From: Ariolimax columbianus | Lineage: Eukaryota > Mollusca > Gastropoda > Stylommatophora > Arionidae | DNA length: 64,000 bases | Direction of reading: 5' to 3' | NCBI GenBank assembly: GCA_036924085.1 | Contig: JAVGWX010000011.1 | Coordinates: 22,124,739 to 22,188,738 of the forward strand | Shown: positions 56,801 to 62,800 of the stretch, one piece after another | How positions within the stretch are numbered: the first letter of the stretch is position 1 | Layout: every line of letters begins with the position of its first letter | Notes under the pieces: generated by a model | What the model saw: only the letters and a program-made list of their open reading frames with translations | Told to the model about the DNA's origin: nothing | Databases searched by the model: none | Program-made: the position numbers and the translations under genes

Positions 56801-59800
56801 TGCTGAAAGGGACCCAGTTATACTCCATTTCTAAAGAGACTTTCCTGAAATGCCTCCAACAATTTTGGGGAATGGCTGGGAGAAATACGTGAAGTCCCAA
56901 GGAAATTACTTTGAAGGGTATTAGGGTTTCAAACCTCCAGGTGAGTAATAGTATTTTCCAAGCCTAAAGCCAAATTTGAAGGGACTTTACTTTCTGAGCA
57001 ACCCACATATTTACAATATATCATGATTTTAAATGTTTTCATAAGTCATTGATTATTAATTAATCTATCTGGTTTTTATCACTGCCAGTAGGAGAATCCC
57101 ATGTTAGTTTGTGGATGTTTTTGTATGGAAAGAGTGTTCCTCCAATAACTGAATTGTTTAAAGGGCAGAAGATTATTAGCCATTCACCATTCTTGTTTAT
57201 TGTTCACTATCCCATCTCGCCATTGTTCTTAAAGCTGGCACATATTGTCCTTAACCAACCTTCACATTGATGTCTCTCATTACTGTGTTCAGATCATATC
57301 TGGGTATTGTTACCATTTATTTTTGCAACTGCTGGTAGAATTTGACCTTTTTGCTTTTTTGTCACTGTTGTTTGTTGGTGCGTAAGATTATATTATAGTG
57401 ATGCTCATAGATAGATCTCATTCATAGCCTCACTATCAATTGTTCATCGGTTTCAATTTGAGCAATATTCTTACCATTTTCTTTGCTAGGATAATGGCCA
57501 CATTTTCATTGTGTTGTCTGTTCTCTATTCCAGAGCAGATTATTGTTTTGCCTGTTGCTGTCTTTTTCCTTTGTTTTCATGACCTTAGCTTTTCTGTTTT
57601 GTCTTCTATTTGTCTATCTTCAGTCTACTTGTATCGGTAGATGTCATGGGGAGGTGTGACCTCCTTTGTTTCATATTTTTTGGCAGGCGAAAATCCACTA
57701 GTGACTTGCCAGATCAATCCCAGTATCTGTTGCCAACTGTTAAGGGATATATGATCACCTATCTTTTGGGACTGGTGGTGATGAAATTAGAAATAGGTAT
57801 CCCTACAGCTTATCAGGTGACATCTTTGCCGCTCCACTAACCACATAATCAAGACCTGATGTTATAGCCACACAGTCCCCTTTTCCCAACATAATCTCTA
57901 TGGGGCTAGAATCCCCATGCAGTAGTCCATTCTCCCATATATATAGCTTCCTACATTCATATACTTCTTTTACAATTTCCTTTAGCACTAAGCAGTCTCC
58001 AAAACCTGGTTGAATGTGTTCCCAAAGGCAACAACCATGAAGACTCCAATATTATTTGTTTAGCAGCTCATATGGCTTTGGAGGTAGGTTACATCATCAT
58101 CATCATCAGGTTAGACTGGTGTTGAAGTCTTCTGATCATGTCACACTACTGTCCTCTATTAGTCAGTCTGGAGACTGTTGTTAAAGTCTTCTGATCGAGT
58201 CACGCCACTGTCCTGTGTTAGTCAGTCTGGAGACTGTTGTTAAAGTCTTCTGATCATGTCACACTACTGTCCTGTGTTCCCAGCAGAGTTCTTCAGTTCA
58301 GCCTGCACCCCTATGTTCTTGCAAGCATGTGTGATCACATTGTTTCTTGACCATCCTCATCTTCTTTTCCCCTGAATTTTGCCAATAGTAAGCCTCCATG
58401 TCTCATGTTATGGCCAGGATCAAGACGCTGAGCAGCGCATGAGCTGTAGCAGTCAGCGACCCATAGCTGACTGCTAGCGTCGGGGCTAGTAAAACAGAGC
58501 CGCCAAGACCCTTCTACACCTCCACGCAGTTATCCTGGATAACAGGCTGCAACAGAGCAGACTGGCTAAGGAGAAGGGATCGAAGAGGAAAGGCTGACCT
58601 GGTACTTAAAAAATACCTGCTGAAGTCGGATGTGTCGGACTGAACGATGTAAATGTTGAAGTCAAGCTGTAAACTATTACACAACGCATTCTGTTCTCTG
58701 GACTACATTCTGCTACTTGCAAAGCCCTTTTCAGGGCTCAGTAGCGGAAGATTGAGAACAAATGAAACCAAGCCATGCTATGACCAAGCCAAGACAATGA
58801 ACCGTTCTGTATACTCTTCATTAGGTTACTATATAAAGTCATTTTGTTATTACACTCTACAGTGAACCCTTTTTTCTGTAACATCCAAACCTTACCCCAG
58901 AATAACAAATGATAAACAGTAAATTCATGCCACATCTAAGTGGTACTCAGAAAAGACCCACTGTAACCTTCAAACCATGTTCTACATGGTGACTAAAGGT
59001 TGTGTATGGTGCTAGCAACCTCATCATATCATTGCTATTGAATCCACCACTGCAAGTGCTTGGATAATAGACATGCTGTTAGGGGACCAGATGTAGTAGT
59101 GACCTAATGTTTCACATAGAGCAAATATATGTATGTGTGTGTGTGTATGTGTGTACTATGCTATGCTATGCTATATTATGTTATGTTATGTATTTATTTA
59201 TTTGTATGTAACTTCATAACATCAAAAAGGTGCAAAATAAAATAAATATATTTGCTGAGAGGTCACAGAAATTAGCACTAAGAAAACACAGAGATAAAAG
59301 AAAGATTATGAGTGAGAAAAATGCAATTAACTGTTATCAGGGTGTCAAATATTTTGGTAGCAATATAGTCAAAGTAAGAGGTACTGATTAAGATTGCCAC
59401 AGCAGCTTTGTATGCATCTCGGTTTAGGGTGAGTCAACCCACGTCATGCAAAGACATGTCGAGACTGTTGGTAATATCCTGTTGCCATCTTTATAGAGGT
59501 TGACCTCAAGTCCTCTTTCCAAGAATCACACCCTCCGTTATCACTCTCGAGACTGTTGGTAATATCCTGTTGCCATCTTTATGGAGGTTGACCTCATGTC
59601 CTCTTTCCAAGAATCACACCCTCCGTTATCACTCTCCAGACTGTTATGTCTCCTCACATGACTTCAAATATCTCAGCTTTTTTTCTTCCAATGTTGTCTA
59701 GGAGCCAATTTTCTGTCATATGCAGCGATTGCAAAAATATTCCTATTTGTCTTTTTTCCTGCACATGATATTTTCTACATCCTTCTGTAACACTTCATTT

Positions 59801-62800
59801 CAAAAGCTGTGATCTTTTTAGCAAATTGATTTGTTTAATATTCATGTCTCACAACCGTATGTTGTCACAAGGAAAATCCATGTCCTGATCAATTGTCTGC
59901 TAGCATGTGCCTTGCCACACATGTTTCATCTAAATTAGTTTGTGTGTACCAATGGCAAGTATTCATTTGATTTCAATTTTACAATCACCAGAATTATTGA
60001 TGGTAGATCCCAGATATTCAAAATCCTTTACATCTTCTATATCTACATTATCAATTGAGAAAACTGATTAATTCTTCACTTTGTCTGTTGTCAAAATTGT
60101 GGGTTTCTTTGGTGTTGAACTACAGATTTTGAGTCTCACTTAGTATTTAGTTAAATTACATTCCTGATTTCATCAGCTGTATGTTCCAGGTCAGGATAAC
60201 TCTTATTATAGCTGATGATTGATGAAATGTAAGTTGTTTATTTGATCCATGTACAAGTTTATTTCTGTAATATGATATTATGTCCTGCAGCAAGAGAAGA
60301 CAGATTTGGCCATTCCTGCACTAGAATGTCTGATCTCACACAGCATTGAAGATAAAAGGGTTATCACAGGACTGCGCTGTCTCCTCAGACTTCTTGTCAC
60401 TCGGATGGATCAAGATAAACAGTAAACATAAGATCATTTTGGGGAGACTGTATGTGCGTTTTTTGGTTTAGTTTACTTGAGGTTTCCAGAAAAGGCAGCA
60501 GTCAATGAGTTGATGGTAGTGAATGAGCTGACAGCAGTAGTGAATGAGCTGGAAGCAGCAGTGAATGAGCTGACAGCAGTAGTGAATGAGCTGGAAGCAG
60601 CAGTGAATGAGTTGACAGCAGCAGTGAATGAGCTGACAGTAGTGAATGAGCTGACAGTAGTGAATGAGTTGACAGCAGCAGTGAAGGAGCTAACAGCAGC
60701 AGTGAATGAGCTGACAGCAGTAGTGAATGAGCTGGAAGCAGCAGTGAATGAGTTAACAGCAGTGAATGAGCTGACAGCAGTAGTGAATGAGTTGGAAGCA
60801 GCAGTCAATGAGCTGACAGCAGCTGTGAATGAGCTGACAGTAGTGAATGAGCTGACAGCAGCAGTGAATGAGCTGACAGCAGCAGTAAATGAGCTGAAAA
60901 CAGCAGTGAATCTCCTGATAGCAGTCAGTGAACGAACTGACAGCAGCAGTGAATGAGCCGACAGCAGCAGTGAATGAGCTGACAATAGCAGTGAATGAGC
61001 TGACGGCAGTAAATGAGCTGACAGCAGTTAGCAACTCGTATCTGGCTGCTTACATCAGGGTCAGTGACCTATTACTGACCAATACCCTATTCTACCTCCA
61101 AGTGGCAGCCCTGGAAACAGATTACAACTCTGCAATCTGGCTAAGAGATTAGGGATTAAAGAGGTAAGGCAAACCCAGTCTCCAAAATGTTGTGCTGAAA
61201 TTGGATGTGTCTTGCTGAAAGGTGCAGGTATTGCAGCCTCACTGTAAGCTACATCATAAACGTCTTTTTCAGGATGAACGCTGAAGAAGAAGACTTAAAA
61301 AAAACATTTTTTGTAATGCAGATTAGCAAATAATTGTAAAAATATCATACATCAAATGTATACTTTGTTGGGAAAAACATTGAGGGAATGGGCTGGCTGG
61401 AAAATAAAAAAAGAATCTATTTTCTTCTTCATTTATATTCTGTTACCTTTGTTAAGAACCCAGGACACCTAAAATGAGGAAGGAGAGGTTAGTTCTACAA
61501 CTTGTTCGCAGTGTGGTAGTGATCACATTCTTGTCTGTGTCACATTCAGAATCACTTAACCCTACAAGATTGTACTGCTAATACTTTGTTCACTTCAATT
61601 TGAGGCATTTGCAACCACTGTGGCCTGTTTCCAAGCATGTGCAATCATTTACTTTTCTGCTCCAATGTCAAGCCCAGGCTTGTATCTGAACAATTTTTTT
61701 GGTTTTTTTACATGATGAGGTTGCCAGTCCCAAATACAACTTTCTTTAGTCACCTTTTATGACATGCTTGGAAGGTGGCAGTGGCTCTATTATTTTTATC
61801 CTGGGTATGACTTGATAAATGAATCATCATCATCATGTAGCATGTCCTTTGTAGAACGTCGCTCCCATCACAGTCTGTCTGAAAGAAACTCGTTCCCTTG
61901 ACAAAACTCCAGCCTCCGCCACAGTCATATTCAGGCATTCCCTGGATATCTTGGTGCCATCGTCTTCTTGGTCTACCCCTTCCTCTTTTGCCTGGCACCA
62001 TATCTTCCATCACCGTTCTCTCAAGACCATTGTGTCTCTTGATGTGACCAAAGTACTTGCATTTTCTAGCCAAAATGCAATTGATAAACCAGTTCTCTTC
62101 TACGCTCAACTCTTGCCGAATGTCTGCATTTGTTTTTTCTCTGTCCAGGGTATTCTGAGGATCTTTCTGTAACATTTTGACTCGGAGGATTCGATTCTTT
62201 GTCAAGAAGTTTTGATAATCGTCCATGATTCACAGCCATAAGCTGCCACAGGAAAAACACAGGCTCTCAAGACTCTTACTTTTATCATTTTGTTGGTGCC
62301 CTGCCATAATTTCTTCAGGCTGTTCAGTCTCTGCATTGCCATAGCTAGTCTTCTTCTGATTTATTTCGAGCAGTCGCCATTTTTTGTCAATTCTGGAGCC
62401 CAGATATTCAAAATGTGTGACCTGATCTATTTCCTCACCACCCAGTGTAAATTTATATTGACATTGTGTTTTGTCGGTGGTCATTATTTTTGTTTTATTT
62501 ATGTTTATGAACAGGTTTTGATCTTTACTATGTCCATTAACGGCTGAAAGTAGCTGCTCTAGCCCTTCTGCACTTCTTGATAGTATCACTGTGTCATCTG
62601 CGTATCGTAACTCTGGAATCTCGTACCCCCCAATCGTAAATAGGTCGAAACTTTCAATGTCCACATCTTCTCTAACATTTCTCATTATACATTCCACATA
62701 TATGTTGTACCGATTAGGTGAGAGGATACATCCCTGTCGGACTCCCTTTTGTACTGCAAACCAATCCGATGTGGTGCCCAGATACTCGGACAGCGGCTTG

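Noticed and set aside
60473..60985. 170- and 159-codon open frames on opposite strands that could be read as a repetitive protein gene
   Set aside because: The frames exist only because a 15/18-bp SINE-derived repeat has a length divisible by three. They lie in an intron of the TEX11-like gene with no start, splice or domain support.
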